From JARDZU01 sp963730285 (GTDB taxonomy: Bacteria > Actinomycetota > Acidimicrobiia > Spongiisociales > ZC4RG35), in contig CAVSQY010000001.1 of NCBI GenBank assembly GCA_963730285.1, positions 124,001 through 188,000 on the forward strand: DNA of 64,000 bases. The letters run 5' to 3'. Below, piece by piece: positions 8,415 to 17,521 of the stretch. The position numbers and the translations under genes are program-made. The notes under the pieces are model-generated. The model made no database searches. It was given only the letters and a program-made list of their open reading frames with translations, and had not been told where the DNA came from. Every line of letters begins with the position of its first letter. The stretch's first letter is position 1.

Positions 8415-9772
8415 CACGCCGCCAGTACCGATAGTCCCAGAATGGTCAAGCAAACCATAAGCAACAGCATCGCGTATTGAGAGCGGACGGCCTCCCGGCC
8501 GAAATCGGCCAGGGCCCGGTCGTGGGCGAGCACCACGCCGAGCAGATGACCTATGACGATTATCGCCGTCTGGGCGTACCAGACCGGCTCGGGCGTGGCG
8601 ATGAAGAAATCCACCTTCCGGCCCGCAGTCCCCAGTATGTCCCAACCCAGGCCGAACGGATCCGAGATCGCCGCGATGAGTTGTTGGCCTTCGAACAGCA
8701 CCAGGGTCAGATAGTGGGCCAATGCATAAGCAAGGGCAATCGGAACAAGAGTGTGGGCGAAGCGAGAAGCAACTCTGCCTGCATCCCAACCCCGGCCCAC
8801 GAGACGAGCCGCCGAGACAGACGCCAGCCAATAGGCGAGCCCAATCAGGGCGACGAAGCCGATGAGGAGGAGGGTCTTGCCCCACTTCGACCCGGTCAGG
8901 CCCCCGGTGACGTCCTTGACGAGTTGGGTATTGGAGGCGCCGTCATAGGTGACGGTGCCGATGGCCGCCACGACGAGGACCGGCAACCCTTTCCACTCGG
9001 GCAGCGCAGGGAGAGCACGTAGCCAACCGCGCCAAATCAGCTCTCCCCCCCGCCCCCGACCCAGGGGTGAGATCGAAGAGATCAGCCTGTTGTAGGGGGT
9101 GTACAGATCGGCGCTGCCCAATCCCGTCTCTACCCCCGCGAAGGCGACATAGCCGATGAGACCGATGGTGTAGGCGAGTGCGGCCACCCCCAGGGCCACC
9201 GGTGAGCCGGAGCTGCCGCTGATCAGCTCCATCCAGGCGAATGCGACGAAGAGGATCGCCGCGGGCCACACGCCGACCTTGCCGAGGAGCCAGACCCGCT
9301 CCGACCTCCCCAAACGCAAGGCTCGTGCGATCGTCCTCCAGGGGTTGATGTATCGATACCAGTTGCCGATGAGCGCACCAAGGAAGGGCACGACCAGCCA
9401 GAAGTCCACCCAGACCAGGACGGGGGCAATCGTGGGTCGGCTCGAGTCGCGCCCCAGGCCGAGGAGGGGCGGGAACAGCTGGCCGATTACCAGTAGAAGC
9501 CCCATCACGCCAAGGACCGACAGGAGAGCCTCGCCGCGGCCCCGATGAGAGATCACGCGTTGACGCGGCCCGTCCTGGAGACGGGGTGCAGGCCAGAGGA
9601 TGGCAAGGGCTACGAAGCTGACGACCAAGACCAGACCGGCCGCAACCAGGAAGTAGGAGAGGGGCACGGGGAGATCGAGCCGGCCACCGATCCCGTGTGC
9701 CAGCGCTGGTAATGGGAAACCGCCCAGGAGGACGACCGCCAGTGCGGCCACCGCCCCGAGCCTTCGGGTCAA
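8414..9772 (-). CDS. Polytopic membrane protein of unknown function in the ctaB operon
   Basis: 452 residues. A cleavable signal-like start (AVLLGGFPLPALAHGIGG) leads to about ten hydrophobic helices. Possible metal or heme ligands include the conserved-looking His in FAHTLVPIALAYALAHYL and IVIGHLLGVVLAHDRAL, and a polar loop WYRYINPWRTIARAL. It is coupled to the small protein downstream and to a cupredoxin-like lipoprotein upstream (4-bp overlap at 9769-9772). I do not recognise a named family. The context suggests a respiratory, copper or heme membrane function. Confidence 0.62.
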   Translation of the reverse strand: MTRRLGAVAALAVVLLGGFPLPALAHGIGGRLDLPVPLSYFLVAAGLVLVVSFVALAILWPAPRLQDGPRQRVISHRGRGEALLSVLGVMGLLLVIGQLFPPLLGLGRDSSRPTIAPVLVWVDFWLVVPFLGALIGNWYRYINPWRTIARALRLGRSERVWLLGKVGVWPAAILFVAFAWMELISGSSGSPVALGVAALAYTIGLIGYVAFAGVETGLGSADLYTPYNRLISSISPLGRGRGGELIWRGWLRALPALPEWKGLPVLVVAAIGTVTYDGASNTQLVKDVTGGLTGSKWGKTLLLIGFVALIGLAYWLASVSAARLVGRGWDAGRVASRFAHTLVPIALAYALAHYLTLVLFEGQQLIAAISDPFGLGWDILGTAGRKVDFFIATPEPVWYAQTAIIVIGHLLGVVLAHDRALADFGREAVRSQYAMLLLMVCLTILGLSVLAA

Positions 9773-10206
9773 GGGGTGACCACCAGATCGAACAGCGGTG
9801 TGCCGCTGTCTTCCAATTCGACCTCGAAGATCCCGGTCACGTCAGCTGTCAGTGAGATCTCGACGGGGGCTCCTGGGGTGACATCGAACATGAGGTCATA
9901 CCCGTGGACATGAACTTCTTCCACGACGTCCGACAGCACGAAGATCGAGACCTCGTCACCGAGCTGGTATTCGAACTCGTCCGGCCCGTCGACCACACCG
10001 TTTGCGAAGGTGACGTCGACCTCGGCGGCTGATGTTGTGGTCTCTGCCACGAGCATGGTCGTGGTCTCGGCCACCGATCCGGGTGTCGTCGCCGGTGCAG
10101 CCGTGATGCTTGTCCCCACTGTGCTCGTGGTTGTGGTGGCCTCACCCGATCCTGAGCAACCAACCACCAGCAATGTCATGCATGCCAGGACTGCCATTCG
10201 CTCCAT
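9769..10206 (-). CDS. Cupredoxin-fold-like lipoprotein with Thr-rich linker
   Basis: About 145 residues. A lipoprotein signal (MAVLACMTLLVVGCSGSG) is followed by a threonine-rich linker (TTTTSTVGTS onward). A C-terminal beta domain contains EVHVHGYDLMFDVTPG and GIFEVELEDSGTPLFDLVV. The VHVHGYD segment and overall layout recall cupredoxin-like domains, but the usual C-H-M copper cluster near the end is not visible. The start could be at 10212, 10206 or 10197. It overlaps the downstream membrane-protein gene as ATGA. Confidence 0.62.
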   Translation of the reverse strand: MERMAVLACMTLLVVGCSGSGEATTTTSTVGTSITAAPATTPGSVAETTTMLVAETTTSAAEVDVTFANGVVDGPDEFEYQLGDEVSIFVLSDVVEEVHVHGYDLMFDVTPGAPVEISLTADVTGIFEVELEDSGTPLFDLVVTP

Positions 10207-10279
10207 CAGCATCACGGTAGACCCATTCCGCCTCGACAAATCCCCCCGAGTGCGAATGGTCACGTACGATCGCGTTTCC

Positions 10280-12778
10280 ATGCGTTGGATCCGACGGATT
10301 CTGATCTTCATCCTGATCGTTGCCGTTGTGTTGACGGGGGTTGGGGCCTTTTTCGTGCAGAGGGCCTTTCCCCAGACCACCGGTGAGATCACCGCCATCG
10401 GTCTGGAGGGCCCGGTGAGAGTGACACGCGACGTCGACGGTGTCCCCCACCTCTATGCAGAGAGCACCCACGACCTCTACTTCGCCCAGGGGTTCGTGCA
10501 CGCCCAGGATCGCTTCTTCCAGATGGACTTCTGGCGTCATATCGGGGCGGGGCGCCTGTCGGAGATGTTCGGCCAGGGCCAGGTCGACACTGACAAGTTC
10601 CTGAGGGCCCTCGGCTTTGCCGACATCGCTTCTCAAGAGCTCGAGTCGATGGACCCCGAGGACCGTCAGGTCCTTCAGGCCTATGCCGACGGGGTCAACG
10701 CCTATCTGGACATGCACAGCCCGACGGAGATCAGCCTCGAGTACGCCCTGATGCCATTGCAGGTGCGCGGCTATCAGATCGAGCCGTGGTCGCCGATCAA
10801 CACATTGACCTGGGCAAAGGTCATGGCGTGGGATCTGCGCTCGAATCTCGATGATGAGATAGAGCGGACCGTGTTGAGCAAGACCCTGCCCGCCGATCGA
10901 ATCGAACAGCTCTACCCGGCCTATCCCGTCGACCATCCAGTGGTGGTGCCGGGTGATCAGGTGACCGTGGCCGGCGATCCGCCCACGGCCCTACCCCAGG
11001 AAGCTCTCCCCGCCATACTCTCTGCCGCAGCGGCCGCCGAAGGCCTCTCGGCGCTGACCGGAGGCGGCTTCGAGGGCATCGGGTCGAACAACTGGGTGAT
11101 CGGAGGCTCGCTCACCGCGACCGGTGCGCCGATCCTGGCCAACGACCCGCACCTGGCCATCCAAATGCCATCGATCTGGTACGAGATCGGTCTCCACTGC
11201 ACCGGCGAGAGCGACTGCCCGCAGGATCTGGCCGGCTTTGGCTTCGCCGGAATCCCCGGCATAGTCGTGGGCCACAACGAGAGAATTGCCTGGGGGGTGA
11301 CCAACGAGGCCGTCGACACTCAGGATCTCTTCGTCGAGCGGATCAACCCCGACGACCCGAGCCAATACGAGGTCGACGGAGAGTGGGTACCCGTCGAGAC
11401 CCGGAGCGAGACGATCGATGTGGGAGGGTCGGATCCAACCACCTATCAGGTGCAGTCCACCAGGCATGGCCCGATCATCTCGGGCATCTATCTCGACGAC
11501 CGCGGCTTCGACGACTCGACTCTCGAGCTTCCCGAGCGCTACGAGGTCGCTCTGGGTTGGCAGGCGTTGCAGCCCTCCACTCTCATCGAGGCCATCATCG
11601 GGCTCAACCGAGCCTCCAACTACGACGACTTCAGGGCGGCAGCGTCAAAGTGGGACATCGCACCGCAGAACCTGGTCTATGCCGATGTCGACGGGAACAT
11701 CGCCTATCAATCGACCGGCGAGGTGCCGATCAGGGGAGCCGGTGACGGTCGATACCCGGTGCCGGGGTGGGACTCCGCCTACGACTGGGTGGGCACGGTC
11801 CCCTTCGAGGACATGCCGCGTCTCTACGACCCGCCTCGCGATTACGTGGCGTCGGCCAATCAACCCGTCACCCGACCCGGCCAGGGCCCGTTCGATGTCT
11901 TCGACGCCGCCTATGGGTATCGGGCGGCACGGATCGAAGAGATGATCCAGTCGCGTGACGATCACACGGTCGAATCGATCCAGGAGATGCAAATGGACAC
12001 CGAGGACGGTGGTGCCCTCAACTTGATGCCCTACCTACTCGACCTGAGTGCCGACGACACCATGATGGGTGACCTGCAGGCGTTTTTGCGAAGCTGGTCA
12101 CAGGGCGGCTCACGGGCTGACGGTGGATCACCCGGGGCCGCCTTGTACGAGGGAACATGGCGCCATCTTCTGAGTCTCACCTTCGATGACGACCTTCCGG
12201 AGGATTCCTGGCCGACGGGGGGGTCGCGCTGGTTCGAGGTCGTTCGACACCTGCTCGAGAGCCCCGCCGACGCCTTCTGGGACGATACGAGCACCCCGTC
12301 GGTCGAAAGGCGCGATGACGTGCTGAGACAGGCACTGCTGGCGGCGGACTCCGAGCTGACGGACTTGATGGGCACCGATCGCGCGAAGTGGGCGTGGGGA
12401 GACATCCACCGCGCGGTCTTCCGAAATCAGACCTTCGGAGAGTCGGGAATCGCACCCATCGAATGGCTTTTCAACCGTGCCGCTCCCGCCCGGGTCGGCG
12501 GGAGCGACTCGGTGGTGGATGCCGTCGGATGGACACCCACCGAGAGCGGGTATCAGGTGGACTGGCTGCCCTCGCTCCGAATGGTGATCGACCTCGCAGA
12601 CCTCTCCAGGTCGACCGCGATCCATACCACCGGGCAGTCCGGTCATGCCTTTTCCAGCCACTACGACGACATGATCGAGCCCTGGACCGACGGTGACCAA
12701 CACTCGCTGAGATGGACGGACGAGCAGGTCGACCAAGGCAAGGAGACGACGCTGACCCTCACACCCTCGGCGGGCTGA
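10280..12778 (+). CDS. Penicillin acylase family N-terminal-nucleophile hydrolase
   Basis: 832 residues from the ATG at 10280; the upstream open frame is antisense to the divergent lipoprotein. An N-terminal membrane or signal helix (RRILIFILIVAVVLTGVGAFFV) precedes the alpha chain, with GFVHAQDRFFQMDFWRHIGAGRLSEMFG. The beta-chain nucleophile is the Ser in GIGSNNWVIGG, where autoprocessing would occur. ANDPHLAIQMPSIWYE and WGVTNEAVDTQD follow. The family removes acyl groups from amides such as beta-lactams or acyl-homoserine lactones. The substrate here is unknown. Confidence 0.9.
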   Translation: MRWIRRILIFILIVAVVLTGVGAFFVQRAFPQTTGEITAIGLEGPVRVTRDVDGVPHLYAESTHDLYFAQGFVHAQDRFFQMDFWRHIGAGRLSEMFGQGQVDTDKFLRALGFADIASQELESMDPEDRQVLQAYADGVNAYLDMHSPTEISLEYALMPLQVRGYQIEPWSPINTLTWAKVMAWDLRSNLDDEIERTVLSKTLPADRIEQLYPAYPVDHPVVVPGDQVTVAGDPPTALPQEALPAILSAAAAAEGLSALTGGGFEGIGSNNWVIGGSLTATGAPILANDPHLAIQMPSIWYEIGLHCTGESDCPQDLAGFGFAGIPGIVVGHNERIAWGVTNEAVDTQDLFVERINPDDPSQYEVDGEWVPVETRSETIDVGGSDPTTYQVQSTRHGPIISGIYLDDRGFDDSTLELPERYEVALGWQALQPSTLIEAIIGLNRASNYDDFRAAASKWDIAPQNLVYADVDGNIAYQSTGEVPIRGAGDGRYPVPGWDSAYDWVGTVPFEDMPRLYDPPRDYVASANQPVTRPGQGPFDVFDAAYGYRAARIEEMIQSRDDHTVESIQEMQMDTEDGGALNLMPYLLDLSADDTMMGDLQAFLRSWSQGGSRADGGSPGAALYEGTWRHLLSLTFDDDLPEDSWPTGGSRWFEVVRHLLESPADAFWDDTSTPSVERRDDVLRQALLAADSELTDLMGTDRAKWAWGDIHRAVFRNQTFGESGIAPIEWLFNRAAPARVGGSDSVVDAVGWTPTESGYQVDWLPSLRMVIDLADLSRSTAIHTTGQSGHAFSSHYDDMIEPWTDGDQHSLRWTDEQVDQGKETTLTLTPSAG

Positions 12779-12781
12779 CTC

Positions 12782-14532
12782 TCACCACCCGCGCGACGAG
12801 CCGGTGCCGGGCAGGCGGGCTTCTTGCCCGTATGGGAACACTTCGATCAACTCGCCCGACTTGATCCGAGCCTGTATCTCCTGCCACGGGGCAACCTCGA
12901 ACAAATCCGAGTGACGCTCCATGAAGATCTGGCGAAGCCCCAACGGTAGGCCCAAGAACCGCGAATGCTCCTCGGGGAAGACGTCATGCTCCCCCACGCT
13001 GAACCAGGGATCGGCCGACATCGCATCCATCTCATCACGCGGTGGCGGCAATCCCCTGATGTTTATATCGGTGAGCGCGCTCAGCTCGTCATAGTCGTAG
13101 AAGACGACACGCCCATGACGGGTGACGCCGAAGTTCTTCGGGAGGAGGTCGCCCGGGAAGATGTTCGTGGACGCCAGGTCCTTTATCGCCTGGCCGAAAT
13201 CGAGGACCGCTTCGGCCGCCGAGCCCTCGGCCGCCTCTCGAACGTACAGATCGAGGGGAACGATCCGTCTCTCGACATAGACGTGGCTGATGATCACCGA
13301 GTCGCCCTCCACCCTCACTGTCGTGGGTGCATCGCGAAGCAGCTCATCGAGAAGTTGCTCGGAGAAGCGAGAACGATGGAACTCGAGGTGCTGGAAGTCC
13401 TGGACGTCCATCAGCCGACCCGCCCGGTCGTGTTGGAAGACCAACCGGTACTTGTCCATGATCGCCCTACGGGTCGTCTTCTTGGGTGGGGGAAGGTGTC
13501 GCGAATGACCTTGAAGACGTCGTCGTAGCCCGGCATCGTGAACACGATCATCACAAGCCCACGTGTCCCCGGAGCGGGCTCGAAGCGCTCATCGGTGAGA
13601 CGCAGATGGCGGAGGAGGTCCCGATAGAGCTCAGTCTTCCCGTGTTTGTTCTGGCCTATGGCGATGTAGATCTCCGCCACCCGTTTCCGCGGCATCAGCC
13701 TCTTGAGGAACCGGACCAGGTCGTAGGGCCGCGGGACGTCGACGTGAAAGTACGACCTGGTGAAGCTGAACAGGATGGAGGCTTCGTTCTCACTGAGCAG
13801 AACTGCGTCGACGAACACCCCGTCGTCGGCGTTGCTCAAGGCGAGGATCAGTGGGATTCGGTGGGTGCCGGCGTAGAGCAGGCCGATTATGTATGCGGAC
13901 TGGCCCCGGTAGAACAACGACTTCACGACTTCGGCCTTGCCCACGACCGCCAGCGAGCCGGGCTGACTCAACCTGGCTTCGACCCGCCTCGCCACTTGCT
14001 CGGCGTCCGGGCCCAAACTGGCATATGGGATTCCATGAGCGAATGTGGTCAGGATGTCCCTGACCATTTCCGCTGTCGAATCGCGCCGGTCGAAGGTCAC
14101 GAACACCGGATCCCGGGGTGGGATCGGCGGCGTGTCGAAGTCCGAGTCGACGAATTCGATGTGCTCGGCCACACCCACTGTGTTGAACACCCTCCGTGTC
14201 ACTGAGTTGTAGAACGTCTCCGCCAGCTCCCAGTCCTGATGATCCGAGATCAGACCCGAGTAGACCGCCTTGATCGCCACCCAGACCAACGGATCATCGA
14301 TCCTGGCCCCGACCAACTGTTGGATCGCCTCGATCACCCGATCCACCACGACGGAGTAGAGGCGAAGGCGTTCGATCGCATCGGTCTGCATCCCTCTCCA
14401 GTCGCGCTCCTCGAAACGGCGCGGGGCGCGGGTGTTGATCCCGTGGAACCTCGTCGTGTACTCCTCGAAGCCCTCGACTATTCGATGAGCAACGATGTTC
14501 GAAAGACGACTGTCGGTGATGGGTGTGGTCAT
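12782..14532 (-). pseudogene. aceK: Isocitrate dehydrogenase kinase/phosphatase, disrupted by one-base indel
   Basis: Two overlapping frames together make one AceK. Frame one runs from the ATG at 14532 to about 13490 and ends VFKVIRDTF. Frame two then continues through KYRLVFQHDRAGRLMD to FPGDLLPKNFGVTRHGRVVFYDYDE and ends near 12782. One extra C in the C5 run at 13488-13492 (G5 on the plus strand) would give TFPPPKKTTRR and a 583-residue protein, close to the 578 of E. coli AceK. The enzyme switches isocitrate dehydrogenase off and on by phosphorylation. No aceA or aceB is nearby. Either the gene is broken or the base call is wrong. It ends 3 bp from the convergent acylase gene. Confidence 0.88.
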
Positions 14533-14544
14533 GACCCAGCCGAC

Positions 14545-15444
14545 TCACCCAACGAATCGGGTGATGAGGTCGACAAGCTCGTCTGGGTTGGTCCAGGGCG
14601 CTTCGTGTCGCACGCCGACCAACTCCGCCACCTCGGCGTCGGGAATGGCGGCCGCCAAATGGTATTGCCATGCCGGGGGCACCAGTTGGTCCCGGGTTGG
14701 GATAACTACCAAGGTCTCGGCTTCCAGCCGGCCAATCCATGGCCTCGAGTCGAATCTGAGGAGGGCGAAAGTTGACTGGGCCCCGGCATCGACATCGCGG
14801 CGATGAGTCTCCTCCCAAAGCCACCGGGCGTGCTTCGCCTCAACCGCTCCTGTGAGACGCAGGTACCCCGAGCGGACTTCCGGCGTGCCTAGGCCGGTCA
14901 GCCGCTCCCAGGCTCGAGCGATGACGGCACCCGCCCCACGCCAGAATCGGACCGGCTGGGGATGGTGGGAGAAGGTCGCAACCAAGATCAGTTTGCCGAC
15001 CCGTCCCGGATGCCGATGAGCCAGGGCCTGGGCGATGGTGCCACCCATCGAATACCCGACGACATTGACATCGCCCACCCCGAGCTGATCGAGGACTCCG
15101 GCTAGGTCATCTGCCACGTCTTCGACCTCGAAGCGGTCACGAGCCAGCGGAGCGAGACCGTGACTTCGATGATCGAGCATGACCAGGCGATACTTCTCCG
15201 CCAGCACCGGGCCGATTCGGTACCACTCGGCCAACGAGGAACCGGCCAAGCCGTGGATCATGAGGAGTGTCTTCGCCCCGACCGGGCCGGCTTCCCTGAC
15301 GATGAACTCCCTATCTCCAACGAACACCGTGTGGCCCGGAGTTCGCCACGGATGTTCCTGAGGAGGCTTGAAACGAGGGGTGAGGGTCGGGGCAAACGCC
15401 CTCCAGAGGAACCAGCCGAGCAGGATCTTCTTGAGAGTCTTCAT
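14545..15444 (-). CDS. Alpha/beta-fold hydrolase
   Basis: 299 residues. The oxyanion region LLMIHGLAGSSLAEW and the nucleophile elbow VVGYSMGGTIAQALAH are clear. The acid is likely in IPTRDQLVP and the His in VGVRHEAPW. The N-terminus has a hydrophobic stretch (ILLGWFLWRAF) that could anchor it. It overlaps the ferredoxin gene by 4 bp (15441-15444), so it is co-translated with ferredoxin and selD. The substrate cannot be predicted. Confidence 0.85.
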   Translation of the reverse strand: MKTLKKILLGWFLWRAFAPTLTPRFKPPQEHPWRTPGHTVFVGDREFIVREAGPVGAKTLLMIHGLAGSSLAEWYRIGPVLAEKYRLVMLDHRSHGLAPLARDRFEVEDVADDLAGVLDQLGVGDVNVVGYSMGGTIAQALAHRHPGRVGKLILVATFSHHPQPVRFWRGAGAVIARAWERLTGLGTPEVRSGYLRLTGAVEAKHARWLWEETHRRDVDAGAQSTFALLRFDSRPWIGRLEAETLVVIPTRDQLVPPAWQYHLAAAIPDAEVAELVGVRHEAPWTNPDELVDLITRFVG

Positions 15445-15866
15445 TTGCCCAAAGCACCGCTGGCGATGACGAATTCAGCCACAGGCTCGCCGCCGGCCAG
15501 ATGCTCTTCGATGATCCGATTCAGCCTTTCCTCGTTGAGATGGCCGTACCAGGTGCCCTCGGGGTAGACGACGCAGATGGGGCCTTGCTCACAGATGCGA
15601 AGACAATCCACTTTGCTCCTCAGGACAGTGCCTGCACCGGGCTCGACGGGAGTGGCCTCGGCTCCCTCGACTCCCGACCAGCTCGGCGGCGCCGAAGTGA
15701 GCCCCATTTCCTTGAGCCGAGCCTTGAGGTGCCGCCACAACTCCACCGTTTCTTCACGAGGTGCGCATTTCGGGTTGGCCTGGTCGGCACACAGAAAGAT
15801 GTGGTGCTGGGCCCTCGGTATCGAGAGGGCCTCGGATATCGCCTCGATACGCTCTTCCGGTTCCAC
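15441..15866 (-). CDS. Thioredoxin-like [2Fe-2S] ferredoxin
   Basis: 141 residues from a GTG at 15866 that shares its first base with the selD TAG stop. Cysteines are arranged as CADQANPKC, then VDCLRICEQGP and ICVVYPEGTWYG, the pattern of thioredoxin-fold [2Fe-2S] ferredoxins. The long open frame extending to 16169 is antisense-like sequence within selD and is not used. The protein probably donates electrons to an unknown partner. Its coupling with selD may point to selenium reduction or transfer, which is inference. Confidence 0.85.
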   Translation of the reverse strand: MEPEERIEAISEALSIPRAQHHIFLCADQANPKCAPREETVELWRHLKARLKEMGLTSAPPSWSGVEGAEATPVEPGAGTVLRSKVDCLRICEQGPICVVYPEGTWYGHLNEERLNRIIEEHLAGGEPVAEFVIASGALGK

Positions 15867-16888
15867 TACCGGACAATGATCCCCGACTGGGAGGTGATGT
15901 GCCCAATCGGCACCGCCCCGGGCACCTCGGAGAGATAGCCGGCAACGGACGAAGGGGGGAGTGCCACCAACAGGCCGCCCGACGTCTGCGCATCGGCAAG
16001 GAGCCGAATCTCGCTTTCGGGCACGTGAGGCTCGATGTATGGCAGAACCGACTTGAGGTTCCGGGCGGATCCCCCCGCCCACATCCCCTCGGCAAGCAAC
16101 TCGCGGGCTCCGGGAAGGACAGGCACCCCGGACATCTCGATATCCGCACCGACCCTGGACCCGAGGCACATCTCCCGTAGGTGCCCCAAAAGCCCGAACC
16201 CGGTCACGTCGGTCGCCGCCGACGCCAGGCTAGGCCCCAGCGCCAGACCCGCCACATCGTTGAGCGCCGTCATCGTCTCGACCGCCAGCGCAGCCAGCTC
16301 CTCAGGGCAATGACCACGCTTAATGGCGGTGGTGACGATGCCGACTCCGAGAGGCTTGGTCAGCACCAGGGCATGGCCCACTTTTGCCCCCGAGTTTGTG
16401 ACGAACGCATCGGTCGCGACCAACCCGGTCACCGCAAAACCATAAGTCGGCTCGGGGCTGTCGATCGAGTGGCCGCCGACCACCGTGCATCCCGCCTTGG
16501 CCATGATCTCCAACCCCCCAGCCACCACCTCACCGGCCAGGTCGAAGTCGAGTTTTCCCCTCGGCCACGCCAGGTACTGGAGGGCCGTGGTCGGGGTGCC
16601 TCCCATGGCATAGACGTCACTCAAGGCGTTCGCTGCAGCGACCCGGCCCCAATCGCCCGGATCGTCCACGATCGGGGTGAAGATGTCGACCGTCTGAACC
16701 AGGGACCGGCCATCTCCGAGCGAGAACACACCGGCATCGTCGGAATTCTCCACACCGACGAGGAGGTCGGGATGAACAGCGGCGGGGTGCCCGCGCACGT
16801 GGGCCATTATCTGCGACAGCTCGTCCGGGCTCAGCTTGCAGGCGCAGCCTGCGCCGTGGGAGAACTCGGTGAGATTGACGTGGGGCAT
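15866..16888 (-). CDS. selD: Selenide, water dikinase (selenophosphate synthase)
   Basis: 340 residues from the ATG at 16888, chosen because a TATCTT hexamer lies 6 nt upstream; an ATG at 16903 would include that hexamer. The active-site loop is FSHGAGCACKLSPDEL, with Cys rather than selenocysteine, followed by the essential Lys. Other signatures are VENSDDAGVFSLGDG, LSDVYAMGGTP and VGGHSIDSPEPTYG. It makes selenophosphate for selenocysteine, selenouridine or selenium cofactors. No selA, selB or selU is in the window. Confidence 0.93.
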   Translation of the reverse strand: MPHVNLTEFSHGAGCACKLSPDELSQIMAHVRGHPAAVHPDLLVGVENSDDAGVFSLGDGRSLVQTVDIFTPIVDDPGDWGRVAAANALSDVYAMGGTPTTALQYLAWPRGKLDFDLAGEVVAGGLEIMAKAGCTVVGGHSIDSPEPTYGFAVTGLVATDAFVTNSGAKVGHALVLTKPLGVGIVTTAIKRGHCPEELAALAVETMTALNDVAGLALGPSLASAATDVTGFGLLGHLREMCLGSRVGADIEMSGVPVLPGARELLAEGMWAGGSARNLKSVLPYIEPHVPESEIRLLADAQTSGGLLVALPPSSVAGYLSEVPGAVPIGHITSQSGIIVR

Positions 16889-16894
16889 CCACGA

Positions 16895-16900
16895 AAGATA
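16895..16900 (-). promoter_or_regulatory. Predicted -10 element for leaderless selD transcript
   Basis: TATCTT on the minus strand ends exactly 6 nt before the selD ATG (16888). The spacing matches eight other operon-leading genes in this window and predicts transcription starting at or next to the start codon. Confidence 0.45.
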
Positions 16901-17002
16901 CAACGCCCCCAGGACGACCTCGGCGATGGCACCGAGACGCGACGAGAGGAGTTGGGGCCGGCGATCCGGTTACCGACAGGTGCCAATTAGCCTTGCTGCC
17001 TC

Positions 17003-17479
17003 ATGTCCGAGGAATTGACGTTTCTGACTCCGGCCGCTTTCGAGAAGATGCGTAGTGAGCTGGAGGAACTGAAAACCGAAGGCCGCAAGGAGATCGAAGA
17101 GCGCATCGCCGAGGCCCGCTCACATGGCGATCTCCGGGAGAATGCCGACTATGACGCCGCCAAGAACGATCAGGGGCTCATGGAGGCGCGAATCCGCAAG
17201 CTCGAGCACCTGCTCAACACCGCCGAGGTTCGCGAGGTGGCGGACACCGGCAAGGTGGAGATTGGAAGCGTCGTCACCGTGGTCGACTCCGACGGTGACG
17301 AGCTCGAGTACTTCCTCGCCCCGCAAGAGAACAAAGTGGCGGGTCTTCTCCTGGCCTCACCGACCAGCCCTCTCGGCGGGGCGTTGTTGGGTGCCTCGAT
17401 CGGAGACTCGGTCACCTACAAGGCGCCCGCCGGCACGTTTATGGTCACAGTCAAGGCAGTGCGGCCCTACGAGGGCTGA
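17003..17479 (+). CDS. greA: Transcription elongation factor GreA
   Basis: 158 residues, the normal length. The N-terminal coiled-coil hairpin includes GDLRENADYDAAKNDQGLMEARI, which carries the acidic tip residues that enter the RNA polymerase secondary channel. The C-terminal domain includes GDSVTYKAPAG. It rescues backtracked polymerase by stimulating transcript cleavage. A TAGCCT hexamer lies 9 nt before the ATG, on the opposite strand and close to the selD promoter. Confidence 0.97.
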   Translation: MSEELTFLTPAAFEKMRSELEELKTEGRKEIEERIAEARSHGDLRENADYDAAKNDQGLMEARIRKLEHLLNTAEVREVADTGKVEIGSVVTVVDSDGDELEYFLAPQENKVAGLLLASPTSPLGGALLGASIGDSVTYKAPAGTFMVTVKAVRPYEG

Positions 17480-17521
17480 GCGCAGTTAGCCTGACGCCGG
17501 TTCGCCGTCCGGAGGCCACCG

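Noticed and set aside
15867..16169. N-terminal extension of the ferredoxin frame into selD
   Set aside because: Overlaps selD completely in another frame; the GTG at 15866 gives a normal ferredoxin length.
16840..16875. Selenocysteine in SelD
   Set aside because: The active-site position is a plain Cys codon in GAGCACK; there is no in-frame TGA.
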